A DNA stretch of 41,015 bases, taken from positions 1 through 41,015 of the forward strand of contig JAQGKA010000012.1 in NCBI GenBank assembly GCA_028290355.1, in the 5' to 3' direction. How positions within the stretch are numbered: the stretch's first letter is position 1; the number at the start of each line of letters is the position of its first letter. The notes below the pieces were generated by a model. That model worked only from the letters and a program-made list of their open reading frames with translations, ran no database searches and had not been told where the DNA came from. The position numbers and the translations under genes are program-made. This DNA is from Tardiphaga sp. Its GTDB lineage: Bacteria; Pseudomonadota; Alphaproteobacteria; Rhizobiales; Xanthobacteraceae. This document shows, piece after piece, positions 1 to 10,019 of this stretch.

Positions 1-58
1 GCCGAGCATGCCAGCCATCAGACAAGCCATCCTCGACCTTTTCGTGCGGCCTCCACCA

Positions 59-613
59 TTACGATGCACGCACTGTGAGATGCTGCTCGCAGGCCGCCTT
101 CAGCCAAATCTGCCAAAGTAGTGCTAGAGCGTCTTCACCACGTTCCGTACTCGCGCCGTATCGATTGACGACAATCATGTCCAAACGGCCCGAGCCGAGT
201 TGTTCATCGAGGCTTCCGCTGAAGCCCTCCGTCACATGCAGCCGTACGGCCGGAGCTCTGACGCTCAGATCCATGAACAGCAACGGAAGCAGATGGCGCG
301 CCATGCTCGGGAGGACGCCGACATGTACCGTGCCTGCAAGGACGCCGGCGGTTTCCTTCACAACAGTTTGCAACCGGTCCGCCTGGCCTAGCAGCAGCCC
401 GGCCTCGGGCTGCACACGACGGCCGAAGTCGGTCAACACGACACCGCGTCCCGTTCGCTCAAACAGACGGTCCCCCCATTCCGCCTCCAGTTGAGCGAGT
501 TGTCGGCTGACGAGCGATTGTGCGATGTCGAGCGTTTTTGCCGCTCTCGAAAGCGAGCCGAGATTCGCAACAAGCATGAATGTCTCAAGTTGCTTCAGGT
601 TCATAGAAATCAC
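59..613 (-). pseudogene. LysR-family transcriptional regulator, C-terminally truncated
   Basis: N-terminal HTH typical of LysR (MNLKQLETFMLVANLGSLSRAAKTLDIAQSLVSRQLAQLEAEWGDRLFERTGRGVVLTDFG). Only 184 aa instead of about 300; after ...ERGEDALA the sequence stops resembling a LysR effector domain and ends at a stop. Confidence 0.75.
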
Positions 614-623
614 TCTTATCGAT

Positions 624-639
624 ATCTGATATCCCAGAT
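624..639. promoter_or_regulatory. Candidate LysR-type operator (ATCTG-N6-CAGAT) in the LysR/acyl-CoA synthetase divergent intergenic region
   Basis: Perfect inverted repeat ATCTG ATATCC CAGAT; the 9-mer ATATCCCAG is repeated directly at 629-637 and 653-661. Confidence 0.4.
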
Positions 640-932
640 CTCACACTTACGCATATCCCAGGAAAACCGCTAGGCTTCTTACCGAGATCGTTATCCGAAG
701 AGCGGGCTGACCCGCCGCGTTTGCTCAACCTGAGCAAGTGCAAAAACTAGGCAGGAAACATGAGCGAACGGACTTTTCGATTCGTCCCCTATAGGAGCGG
801 CTATTCTGCATCTGCCGTCGTATTGGGCCGCGCGCATCACAATTTCCCTGAGCAAGCCCAGCACTCAGCGCCTTCTCAAATTTTGTGCGCCGCAATGAAG
901 CCGTGCGCCGCGCAAAATGGGCCTGCAGCACG

Positions 933-3041
933 ATGAAAATGCTGACCAGGAATCTCGATCTGTCCGGTCGGACGGATGCCGACCTTCTTAATCCGTCTTC
1001 GGTCGCCGTCATCGGCGCCTCCGACAATCCGAACAAGGTCGGCGGCCGTCCCATCCATTACATGCAGAAATTCGGCTATTCCGGCCGCATACTGCCTATC
1101 AACCCGGCGCGTGAAACCGTCCAGGGCTTGCGGTGCTATGCGAGCCTAGATGAGCTCGATGAAGTTCCGGAAGCCGCCATCATCGCCGTTGCGGGGGAGG
1201 ATGCGTGCGAAGCGGTGCGACGCTGCGCCCGGTTGGGCGTATCGCTCGCCATCGTCATGGCGTCCGGCTTCGCCGAAATAGGACCCGCTGGGCGGCAGTT
1301 GCAAGATGACCTTGTAAGCTACGCGCGAGCGCATGGAATGCGGTTGGTTGGTCCGAACGCGCAGGGCATCGCGAATTTCTCCAGTGGTGCCGTGTTGAAC
1401 TTCAGCACCATGTTCATGGAAGTACCGCCGCAGGATGGGCCGATCGCCATCGTGAGTCAGAGTGGAGCGGCAAGCGTCATGCCCTATGCGCTGCTGCGTG
1501 AACGCGGGTTCGGCGTGCGGTATTTGGCGGCGACTGGTAACGACGCCGATCTCGGGGTCTCGGAGCTCGTTCGTCAGATCGCTTCCGACGAAGATATCCG
1601 GCTGATTCTCGTCTATGTGGAAGCGGTCTCGAACCCTGACATGCTTTCCGAAGCCGCGAGAATTGCTCACCAAAGAGGCGCGCATCTCGTTCTGCTGAAG
1701 GGCGGCAGTAGCCAGCGGGGCGCAGCGGCAGCCGCTTCCCATACCGGCGCGATGGTCGGCGAGGACGGCGCCCTGGATGCCTTCCTGCAGCGTCATGGAA
1801 TATGGCGTGCGCATGATGTCCACGAAATGATCAATGCGACGTCGCTGTATCTCGGCGGCTTTCCGCCTCAGCAAGGTCGGACGGTCGTGATGAGCCACAG
1901 CGGAGCAGTCGGTGTCTTGTGTGCAGATGCCGCCGAACGCGCGGGCCTGCCTTTGACCAACCTGTCCGAGCCGACGCTCGCGGCTCTTAAAGAGATCATC
2001 CCGAGCTTTGCCAGCGCCGCAAACCCGCTCGATGTGACCGCCTCACTTCTCGGCAACAAAACCATGTTTCCGCGCGTGCTGGGCGCGCTCGGAACGGATC
2101 CCGGCGCGGACATGTTCTTGATTGGTGTTCCCGTTGCGGGCCCCGGTTACGACGTGCCGGCCTTGGCACATGATGCCGCCAGGTTCATGAACGAGTCTCG
2201 CAGACCAGTCGTCGTGGCCGCGCCGCAGGCATCCGTTCGCTCGCATTTCGAGGAGCAAGGCGTACCGACGTTCACAAGCGAGACCGATGCGGTCGATGCG
2301 CTCCATCAGTATTCTCGGCAGTGCCGATCGGTCGCCCCGACCAACTCTTCCGGAACGGAGGCGAGCCACGTCCCGCATTATGGCCTCCTCGACGAAGCGG
2401 ACAGCTTGGCGCTGCTGGCCAAGTTCGGAATTCCCGTCGTCGGACACGCCGTTTGCAACGATGCAGATCAAGCCGCAGCGGCCGCGGTCGAACTTGGCGA
2501 ACGGGTTGTGATCAAGGGGTGCGCCGCACAGGTGCCCCACAAGAGCGAACACGGCCTTGTGCGGGTCGGGGTGCGTGGGGCGGAAGCCGTCAAGCTCGCA
2601 GCGGCCGAGTGTCTCGCGACACTCACCGAACTCAACGTCGAAGGTGGGCGCGTCATCGTGGCGCGCATGGCTAAAGGCATTCACGAATTCATGCTTGGTG
2701 CCGCGGTCGATCCCGTATTCGGGCCCCTCGTCATGATCGGGGAGGGCGGAACGCTGGTCGAAATGCGCCACGATATCGTCTCGCTCCTCGCTCCGTTCAC
2801 AGTCGAGGAAGCACTGGAAGCGATTGCCAAGCTCCGGATCGCGCCCGTTCTGAAGGGCTTCCGCGGCCAGCCAGCGCTCGATGCCAAGTCACTTGCCGAG
2901 GCCGCGACACGTCTCGGCGAATTTGCAATTGCGTACCGCAACACGCTGGTATCGGTCGATATGAACCCGGTCATGGTCATGCCGGAAGGCGATGGCGTCG
3001 TCGTCGTCGATGCCGTCCTCCAGTTCGGGGGAAAGGCATGA
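933..3041 (+). CDS. Acetate--CoA ligase family protein (NDP-forming acyl-CoA synthetase: CoA-binding, succinyl-CoA-ligase-like and ATP-grasp domains)
   Basis: ORF 885..3041; motifs SVAVIGASDNPNKVGGRP, VSQSGAASV, SHTGAMVG, ATP-grasp C-terminus. Start at 933 (MKMLTRNLDLSG) preferred. Confidence 0.85.
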   Translation: MKMLTRNLDLSGRTDADLLNPSSVAVIGASDNPNKVGGRPIHYMQKFGYSGRILPINPARETVQGLRCYASLDELDEVPEAAIIAVAGEDACEAVRRCARLGVSLAIVMASGFAEIGPAGRQLQDDLVSYARAHGMRLVGPNAQGIANFSSGAVLNFSTMFMEVPPQDGPIAIVSQSGAASVMPYALLRERGFGVRYLAATGNDADLGVSELVRQIASDEDIRLILVYVEAVSNPDMLSEAARIAHQRGAHLVLLKGGSSQRGAAAAASHTGAMVGEDGALDAFLQRHGIWRAHDVHEMINATSLYLGGFPPQQGRTVVMSHSGAVGVLCADAAERAGLPLTNLSEPTLAALKEIIPSFASAANPLDVTASLLGNKTMFPRVLGALGTDPGADMFLIGVPVAGPGYDVPALAHDAARFMNESRRPVVVAAPQASVRSHFEEQGVPTFTSETDAVDALHQYSRQCRSVAPTNSSGTEASHVPHYGLLDEADSLALLAKFGIPVVGHAVCNDADQAAAAAVELGERVVIKGCAAQVPHKSEHGLVRVGVRGAEAVKLAAAECLATLTELNVEGGRVIVARMAKGIHEFMLGAAVDPVFGPLVMIGEGGTLVEMRHDIVSLLAPFTVEEALEAIAKLRIAPVLKGFRGQPALDAKSLAEAATRLGEFAIAYRNTLVSVDMNPVMVMPEGDGVVVVDAVLQFGGKA

Positions 3042-3811
3042 GCGACCTCGTTCTCGTTAAAATGGACGGCGACGTCGCGCTTGTGACACTGAACCGTCCC
3101 GAGAGCATGAACGCGGTCAATCATGGGCTGCGTCAGGCGTTGATCGAAGTGCTCGGGAGGCTGAACGTCGACCCCACCGTGCGCGCGGTCGTGCTGTCAG
3201 GCGCAGGCGATCGCGCATTCTGCGCGGGTCAGGACTTGGCGGAGGCGGCGGGTGTGACGCCTGAGGGCATAGCCCCCTGGTTGAATGACCAGGCGGCCAT
3301 GTACCAGGCTGTCCGCAACCTCGACAAGCCTTGTGTCGCGGCATTGCGCGGCGTCGCCGCCGGCGCAGGCTTCCAAATCGCGCTCTGCGCTGACTGGCGC
3401 ATTGCCAACCCGGACACCCGCATCGGTCAGCCGGAAGTGAAGGCGGGCCTCGCGAGCATCGTCGGCTCCTGGCTGATGACGCTCCATGTCGGAATGACGC
3501 ACAACGTTCAGCTCTCCCTCTCGGGAGACCTGATCAATGGCCGCCGTGGCTATGAAATCGGCCTCATCACGGAGTTGACCGACGGAGACGTCCTGGCCGC
3601 AGCGTTGAGCCGCGCGAAAGAACTGGCCAAGCGCCCGCCGAATGCCGTGCGGCTTTCGAAACAACGCTTCCGGGCGCTGACGCAGGCGGGTTTCGACGAA
3701 GCCCGAGCCGCTGGCGTTCAGGCGCAGATGGAATGTTACGCAAATGGCGAGCCGCAGGCGGCCATGGGTGCGTTCCTTACTTCACGCACTTCAAAAGGAA
3801 AGACCACATGA
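3038..3811 (+). CDS. Enoyl-CoA hydratase/isomerase family protein
   Basis: Crotonase motifs (VTLNRPESMNAVN, AFCAGQDL, ALRGVAAGAGFQIALCADWRIA); ATGA overlap with preceding gene. Confidence 0.9.
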   Translation: MSDLVLVKMDGDVALVTLNRPESMNAVNHGLRQALIEVLGRLNVDPTVRAVVLSGAGDRAFCAGQDLAEAAGVTPEGIAPWLNDQAAMYQAVRNLDKPCVAALRGVAAGAGFQIALCADWRIANPDTRIGQPEVKAGLASIVGSWLMTLHVGMTHNVQLSLSGDLINGRRGYEIGLITELTDGDVLAAALSRAKELAKRPPNAVRLSKQRFRALTQAGFDEARAAGVQAQMECYANGEPQAAMGAFLTSRTSKGKTT

Positions 3812-5238
3812 TCAATCACGACCGCCACCTCATCGATGGAGAATGGCGCGCCACGCCCGCTGTAGCGCACACCATCGTTCGGGATTCGGCGACCGAAGAA
3901 GCTGTCGCGAAGGTATCGCATGGCGGCCCGGCGGACATCGCTGCCGCGGTAAAAGCCGCACGCTCGGCCTTCGTTCCTTGGTCTTCTACGCCAGTTGCCG
4001 AACGTGCCGCGTTCATCCGCGCCATCGCCGACCAACTGGAGCAGCGCACGGAGGAGATGACCTCGAGCGTGACGGCAGAAGTCGGAATGCCGCTCAAGCT
4101 CAGCCGTCGCATCCAGATCCAGGCGCCGATCGCGGCCTGGCGCACGACGGCCGATGCCGCGGGCGATGCCTTAGCCGATGCTCGTCTCGGCAACTCGATC
4201 GTCACCAAGGCAGCCGTCGGGGTCGTCGCGGCCATTACGCCGTGGAATTATCCGTTGCATCAGATCACGGGCAAGCTGGCCGCCGCGCTGGCGGCGGGTT
4301 GTTGCGTGGTTCTGAAGCCGTCCGAATTGGCACCGAGCGTTGCTCAGGCTCTCGGCGAAGCGATCATCGCATCGGGGCTTCCGAAGGGCGTCGTGAACAT
4401 CGTGTTCGGAGACGGAGCCACGGGCGAGGCGCTTGTCGCGCACCCGGACGTCGACATGGTTTCGTTCACAGGTTCGACTGCGGTGGGGCGGCGCATCGCC
4501 TCGGCGGCCGGCCAAGCGCTGAAGCGCGTGGCATTGGAATTGGGCGGGAAGTCCGCCAGCATCGCGCTTCGCGGCGCCGACCCGGCGATCGTCGCGCGCC
4601 ATGCGGTGTCGTCCTGTCTGCTGAATTCCGGTCAGACCTGTAGTGCGATCACAAGGCTCGTCGTTCCGCAGGAAGAATATGACGTCTATCGCGGATTGCT
4701 CAAAACGGCGGTCGAAAAGATGCGTGTCGGCGATCCCCGCGATTCCGACACCCGCGTTGGCCCACTGGTCTCTGCGGAACAGAAGAAGCGCGTAGAAGCG
4801 TTCATCTCTGAAGCCTTGGAGCAGAAATTTGACGTCATCAGTGTCGGTGGCGACGATGCGGCCCCGACGAAGGGTTTCTACGTCGAGCCTGCCATCTTCG
4901 GACGCGTGCCGATCGCTTCCCGACTGGCGCAGGAGGAAGTTTTCGGTCCCGTTCTGACGGTGCAGACCTACTCGACCGACGAGGAAGCCGTCGAAATCGC
5001 TAACGGTACACCCTACGGGTTGGCCGGCGCCGTCTGGGGAGCCTCCGCCGAACAAGCTCAATCCGTCGCCCAGCGCATGCGCGCCGGGCAGATCGACGTG
5101 AACGGCGCTCCGTACAACGCGGCGGCGCCATTCGGAGGATTCGGCTCGTCTGGAATCGGCCGCGAAGGCGGCGGATACGGCATCGAAGAATTCATCGAAC
5201 TGCGATCCATCCAGATTCCCGCTGCGGCCGCAAGCTGA
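3808..5238 (+). CDS. Aldehyde dehydrogenase family protein
   Basis: ORF 3733..5238; start at 3808 by ATGA overlap. Motifs TPWNYPLHQ, ELGGKSA, NSGQTCSA (catalytic Cys), EEVFGPVLTV. Confidence 0.93.
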   Translation: MINHDRHLIDGEWRATPAVAHTIVRDSATEEAVAKVSHGGPADIAAAVKAARSAFVPWSSTPVAERAAFIRAIADQLEQRTEEMTSSVTAEVGMPLKLSRRIQIQAPIAAWRTTADAAGDALADARLGNSIVTKAAVGVVAAITPWNYPLHQITGKLAAALAAGCCVVLKPSELAPSVAQALGEAIIASGLPKGVVNIVFGDGATGEALVAHPDVDMVSFTGSTAVGRRIASAAGQALKRVALELGGKSASIALRGADPAIVARHAVSSCLLNSGQTCSAITRLVVPQEEYDVYRGLLKTAVEKMRVGDPRDSDTRVGPLVSAEQKKRVEAFISEALEQKFDVISVGGDDAAPTKGFYVEPAIFGRVPIASRLAQEEVFGPVLTVQTYSTDEEAVEIANGTPYGLAGAVWGASAEQAQSVAQRMRAGQIDVNGAPYNAAAPFGGFGSSGIGREGGGYGIEEFIELRSIQIPAAAAS

Positions 5239-5255
5239 CGCTCAAAGGAAAGTAC

Positions 5256-6074
5256 ATGTACCAACAACTCGAAATTACCCGCGCGGGCGCCGGCGACCAG
5301 GTGGCGATCGTCTGGTTCAACCGTCCCGACAAGATGAACGCACTGACGAAAGTCATGGAGGCGGAGCTTCGCAGCGCGTTCGCGAGCCTCGACCGGGACG
5401 ATTCAGTGCGGGCTATCGTGCTGACCGGTAAAGGCCGCGCCTTCTGTGCCGGCATGGACATCGCCGAACTCGAAAATCTTCCTCCGGGCGACATCCGCGA
5501 CGCGGACTGGATGCGTCCGTATGACATGAACCGACGCGCCGACTATCAGAGCCGATATTCGTACTTCCCAGCGATACGGAAGCCCATCATCAGCGCGATC
5601 AACGGCGCAGCGGCCGGTCTCGGCCTGGTGTTTGCCCTGTATTCCGACATTCGCTTCGCAAGCGACAAGGCGGTCTTTTCGACGGCGTTTTCCAAACGCG
5701 GGCTGATCGCCGAGCACGGGATCGCGTGGATGCTGCCAAGAGTCGTAGGCCCGGGGTTCGCAGCGGATCTTCTGTTCTCTGCTCGAAAGGTGAATGCCGA
5801 GGAAGCCCTGTCGATGGGTCTCGTCGAGCGCCTTATGCCCGCCGAGACGCTCATCGAGCGCACAATCGAATACGCCAACGATCTCGCTGCCAACGTCTCG
5901 CCGCGGTCGATCAAGGTCATCAAGCAACAGCTGTGCGAGGTGCCGTTCCAAACATTGAGCGAAGCGATCTCCCTGGCCAACCGCGAGATGTTCGACAGCA
6001 TTCAGAGCGACGATTTCAAGGAAGGCGTGGCGCACTTTGTCGAACGCCGGCAGGCGCAATTCACCGGCAAGTAG
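5256..6074 (+). CDS. Enoyl-CoA hydratase/isomerase family protein
   Basis: Crotonase fold motifs WFNRPDKMNALT, AFCAGMDIAEL, AINGAAAGLGLVFALYSDIRFAS. Confidence 0.9.
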   Translation: MYQQLEITRAGAGDQVAIVWFNRPDKMNALTKVMEAELRSAFASLDRDDSVRAIVLTGKGRAFCAGMDIAELENLPPGDIRDADWMRPYDMNRRADYQSRYSYFPAIRKPIISAINGAAAGLGLVFALYSDIRFASDKAVFSTAFSKRGLIAEHGIAWMLPRVVGPGFAADLLFSARKVNAEEALSMGLVERLMPAETLIERTIEYANDLAANVSPRSIKVIKQQLCEVPFQTLSEAISLANREMFDSIQSDDFKEGVAHFVERRQAQFTGK

Positions 6075-6089
6075 ATTTTACAAAGGTAA

Positions 6090-6119
6090 ACGAAGCGCGA
6101 GATTTCGCGCGCTTCGTTC
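6090..6119. promoter_or_regulatory. Intercistronic hairpin (11-bp perfect stem)
   Basis: AACGAAGCGCG-AGATTTCG-CGCGCTTCGTT between the enoyl-CoA hydratase stop (6074) and the MFS start (6166). Confidence 0.6.
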
Positions 6120-6165
6120 GATAAATGGCCACCAGAGCCTTACTCGATCAGAGGATACGATCAAG

Positions 6166-7485
6166 ATGACTATCGATATTGCTGTCGCGAACGGAATTGA
6201 TGGCTCGCGGGCTCAGACAGGCGATGCCGTCTTCAAAAAGATTGCGTGGCGATTCATGCCGCTGCTGTTCATCTGCTACGTGGTCGCATATCTGGACCGG
6301 GTGAATGTCGGCTTTGCGAAACTGACAATGTTGAGCGATCTCGGCTTCAGCGACGCCGCGTATGGCGTCGGAGCAGGCATCTTCTTCATCGGCTACTTCA
6401 TGGCCGAAGTACCGAGCAATCTGATCTTGCACCGGGTGGGAGCCCGCCGTTGGATCGCCCGTATCATGATCACCTGGGCCGTCGTGTCGGCATCGATGGC
6501 CCTGACACAATCGACCACCGTCTTCTACATCCTGAGGTTCTTGCTGGGTGTCGCGGAAGCGGGGTTTCTACCGGGAATTCTGCTCTATTTAAGCCAGTGG
6601 TTCCCTGCGCATCGTCGGGGCAAGATGGTCGCGATTCTGATGGCAGGAAATCCGGTGTCCGGAATTATCGGCGGACCCGTATCCGGCTACATCCTGCACT
6701 CCATGAATGGAGTGCAGGGGCTCGCGGCGTGGCAATGGCTGTTCATACTTGAAGCAATTCCGGCGGCGATCCTCGGCGTTGTCGTCCTGTACTTCCTGAC
6801 GGACAAGGTGGGCGAGGCGCGTTGGCTGCATGATGACGAAAGAACTGTGGCAGTAGCCGAGCTCGAGGCAGATGCCGTCAACATAACGCATAGTTCTGTT
6901 CGATATGGTCTCACCGGCGGACGTGTGTGGCTGTTGTGCGTCATACTGTTCTTTATTGTGATGGGCACCAGCACTATCGGATTCTTCCAGCCGACCATCA
7001 TCAAGAGCGCTGGCATATCGGATCCTTTGACGATCGGGCTTTTGACGATCATCCCCTACGTTGCTGCACTGTTTGGCATGTTCTGGGCGGCACGCAGTTC
7101 GGACCGTCAGCGCGAGCGCCGCTGGCATGTCATCATTCCCGTCTTGATCGCAGTTCCGGGATTTCTTATTTGCGCCGTTTTCGGACAGGGTAGTCCTTTG
7201 CTCTCCATGATCGGCCTCACCATCGCAACGGCCGGCATCATTACTTCGCTACCGATGTTCTGGGCGCTGCCGAGTTCCTTTCTCGGGGGCGCCGGTGCCG
7301 CGGCAGGAATCGCCCTGATCAACTCGACCGGAAATCTCGCCAGTTTCGTCGGGCCATCGCTGATGGGATGGTTGCAGGGGCTCACACAATCGCTGACGTC
7401 GGGTCTGGCCATCGTGGCGATCTGCCTGCTGATCTCGGTGGTGATGATCCTGCTCTGGGTGCCGGCACGTCTCGTCAATCACTAA
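6166..7485 (+). CDS. MFS transporter, anion:cation symporter (ACS) family
   Basis: ORF 6037..7485; start MTIDIAVANG at 6166; FICYVVAYLDRVNVGFAKL signature of ACS-family MFS, 12-TM hydrophobic pattern. Confidence 0.9.
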   Translation: MTIDIAVANGIDGSRAQTGDAVFKKIAWRFMPLLFICYVVAYLDRVNVGFAKLTMLSDLGFSDAAYGVGAGIFFIGYFMAEVPSNLILHRVGARRWIARIMITWAVVSASMALTQSTTVFYILRFLLGVAEAGFLPGILLYLSQWFPAHRRGKMVAILMAGNPVSGIIGGPVSGYILHSMNGVQGLAAWQWLFILEAIPAAILGVVVLYFLTDKVGEARWLHDDERTVAVAELEADAVNITHSSVRYGLTGGRVWLLCVILFFIVMGTSTIGFFQPTIIKSAGISDPLTIGLLTIIPYVAALFGMFWAARSSDRQRERRWHVIIPVLIAVPGFLICAVFGQGSPLLSMIGLTIATAGIITSLPMFWALPSSFLGGAGAAAGIALINSTGNLASFVGPSLMGWLQGLTQSLTSGLAIVAICLLISVVMILLWVPARLVNH

Positions 7486-7646
7486 AGGCGCCAGACGTTC
7501 GCTAAGTGTGCTGAGCCTGGAATGGCCCGCTCTGGAGCATTCCGGTCTACGACGTAATCAAATTGAAGGAGTGGGAAAGCGCGACCATATGTGACGGCCA
7601 CAAAAGTCAGCAGAAATAATCAAAAAAGAAATCCGGAGGATAAACC

Positions 7647-8630
7647 ATGTTTGTGAGACCTATTCTGGCGCTTGCGATCGGCGTCGTGGCTTTCATTGGG
7701 GCGGCCATCCCGGCCAATGTCGCCAGAGCGGACAACTACCCATCGAGACCTATCCGACTGATCGTTCCATTCCCGGCTGGCGGGCCAACGGATGTACAGG
7801 CACGGATCGTCGCGCAGGAAATGAGCAAAGCGTTAGGCCAGCAGATCGTCATCGACAATAGAGGCGGCGCGGGCGGAAACATCGCAGCAGAAGCTGCCGC
7901 AAACTCGGCGCCGGACGGCTACACAATCTTCTTTGCAACCGGGGGAACGCACGGCATCAACCCAAATCTCTACAAGAAGATACCATACGACGCGGTAAAG
8001 AGCTTCGATCCGGTCGTCCTCATCTCGACATCGCCCAATATATTTGTTGCAAATCAGAAATTTCCGGCAAGCACAATGGCCGAGCTCATCGAATACGCGA
8101 GAAAAAATCCCGGAATAGTCAACTATGCCACTGCGGGCATCGGCGCGACGACCCATATGGGCGCAGAGCTTCTGCAATCGATGACAGGCATCAAAATGGT
8201 GCACGTGCCGTACCGCGGCGGCGGGCCGGCCATGAACGATCTTCTGGGAGGCCAAATTGAATTGATGGTAGACGGTCTTCCCTCTGCCATGCCGCATATC
8301 AAGGCCGGCAGCATCAAAGCGCTGGGTCTGACCACGTCCACGCGGGCGGCCAGCGCCCCCGAAATACCGACGGTCGCTGAAACTGTGCCCGGCTATGAGA
8401 CGTCCGCTTGGTTTGGCCTGGTCGTGCCGAAAGGCACTCCGAAAGAAGTGATCGACAAGCTCAACACAATTGCAAACGCTGCCTTGAAAACTGATCTGGT
8501 AAAAACTCGTTACGCCGAACTCGGTGCTGATCCCGTCGGCGGATCAGCACAGGATCTGGAACGTCAGATCACGTCCGAGCTCGCAAAATGGGCCGAAGTG
8601 GTGAAGGCCACCGGAGCCCACGTCGATTAG
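7647..8630 (+). CDS. Bug-family tripartite tricarboxylate transporter substrate-binding protein
   Basis: Signal peptide, then YPSRPIRLIVPFPAGGPTDVQARIVAQEMSKALGQQIVIDNRGGAGGNIAAE, typical Bug/TctC motif. Confidence 0.92.
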   Translation: MFVRPILALAIGVVAFIGAAIPANVARADNYPSRPIRLIVPFPAGGPTDVQARIVAQEMSKALGQQIVIDNRGGAGGNIAAEAAANSAPDGYTIFFATGGTHGINPNLYKKIPYDAVKSFDPVVLISTSPNIFVANQKFPASTMAELIEYARKNPGIVNYATAGIGATTHMGAELLQSMTGIKMVHVPYRGGGPAMNDLLGGQIELMVDGLPSAMPHIKAGSIKALGLTTSTRAASAPEIPTVAETVPGYETSAWFGLVVPKGTPKEVIDKLNTIANAALKTDLVKTRYAELGADPVGGSAQDLERQITSELAKWAEVVKATGAHVD

Positions 8631-8765
8631 TGCAGTTTTCGTGTACCAGGATAGGAGCGAAGTTTGAGCGAGCCACTGTCAATTCTGGCCCTCCGCCGTG
8701 CAAGCGTTCGCTCAACGATCTGTCCGCATGACGTGTCCAGGGGAAGCAACAACGAAGGGTAAAAA

Positions 8766-9905
8766 ATGAAGGTCGTTCGAGTCGACGCAAGTGTTCATTC
8801 CATGCCTTTCGAAGGCGTTGCGGTTACGCAAGGCGTTGGTAACATGGTCAAACGAGATCTTGTGCTGGTGCGGGTGACTGCCGAGGATGGCACCGTTGGA
8901 TATGGCGAATCGCACATGGGCCTCAACCCGACCGCAATCGCCGAAGTGATCCGACACAGCATGGCGCCTCTCGTCATCGGTTCCGACCTTTTTGATAGCG
9001 AGGATATCTGGCACCGAATCTCTCGCCATCAGATTGTCACGCACGGGCTCGGTGCCGGTAGCGTCATTGCGCTCAGTGGGATCGATATCGCCTTATGGGA
9101 TCTCCGCGGGAAAGTGTTGGGCCAGCCGGTCTATCGCCTTCTCGGCGGCGCCAAGCGCAGGATCCGAGCTTATGCCGGCGGAATGGGGCTCGGTTGGCAG
9201 CCGAACGAAGATCTTGAGCGCGAGGTGTCCCGGCTCGTCGATGAGGGCTACACGGCAATCAAGTTGCGCGTCGGACAGGACGTTCAAGCTGACGCAAGTC
9301 GGGTACGGCACATCAGGCGGGCCTTCGAACGGCTCGATATCGCAGTCGACGCCGCGACGCGTTACAATTGGACTGATATTGGGCCAGTGATCCGCTATTG
9401 CGAAGACAACGCCGTGATGTGGCTTGAAGAGCCCTTCACCCCGGACAACTTGACCGCCTATGCCGACCTTCGCCGAGCGACGCGGATCCCGATCGCTGCG
9501 GGAGAGAACCACTATACCAAGCACGCCTTCCGCGATCTCATGGCTGCCGGCGCAATCGACATCGTGCAAGCCGACTGCACCAAGGCCGGAGGCATCACAG
9601 AGCTCAAGAAGATCTCGGACATGGCGGCGGCATGGCACCGGCCCGTCGCGCCTCACACCAGTCAAAGTATAATCAGTACGGCGGCCAACGTGCACCTGCT
9701 ATGCGCGATTCCGAACAGATTGATCTATGAGGCTGATATTTCGTCCATCAATCCTTGGCGAGATCGTCTGGCAACAAATCCCCTGGTGGTGAAAAATGGA
9801 TTCATTGAGCCAAATGATGAGCCCGGGCTTGGCGTCACAATCAACGAGGATATTCTGGCGGGCTACCCTGCCATAGCTGGCTCATCGTACGTGCCGCCGA
9901 ATTAG
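8766..9905 (+). CDS. Mandelate racemase/muconate lactonizing enzyme family protein (enolase superfamily)
   Basis: AIKLRVGQD, VDAATRYNW, WLEEPF, AAGENHYTKHAFRDL, QADCTKAGGITE, PHTSQS metal/catalytic motifs. Confidence 0.88.
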   Translation: MKVVRVDASVHSMPFEGVAVTQGVGNMVKRDLVLVRVTAEDGTVGYGESHMGLNPTAIAEVIRHSMAPLVIGSDLFDSEDIWHRISRHQIVTHGLGAGSVIALSGIDIALWDLRGKVLGQPVYRLLGGAKRRIRAYAGGMGLGWQPNEDLEREVSRLVDEGYTAIKLRVGQDVQADASRVRHIRRAFERLDIAVDAATRYNWTDIGPVIRYCEDNAVMWLEEPFTPDNLTAYADLRRATRIPIAAGENHYTKHAFRDLMAAGAIDIVQADCTKAGGITELKKISDMAAAWHRPVAPHTSQSIISTAANVHLLCAIPNRLIYEADISSINPWRDRLATNPLVVKNGFIEPNDEPGLGVTINEDILAGYPAIAGSSYVPPN

Positions 9906-10019
9906 GCGGCCGCATTCTCCCACTAAGGAATAACTCTGTAAGAGCTAAAACCTCAGTGCGAGACAGTTGTTCGGTAATGGCGCTTAAGCGAAATGATGCG
10001 AGGCCGCATGCAAGGTCAA

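Noticed and set aside
6693-6718. Perfect 12-bp-stem inverted repeat CCTGCACTCCAT-GA-ATGGAGTGCAGG
   Set aside because: Lies inside the MFS CDS at the conserved ...HSMNGVQGL... segment, so it is most simply explained by coding sequence; could still be a structured mRNA element but there is no supporting evidence.
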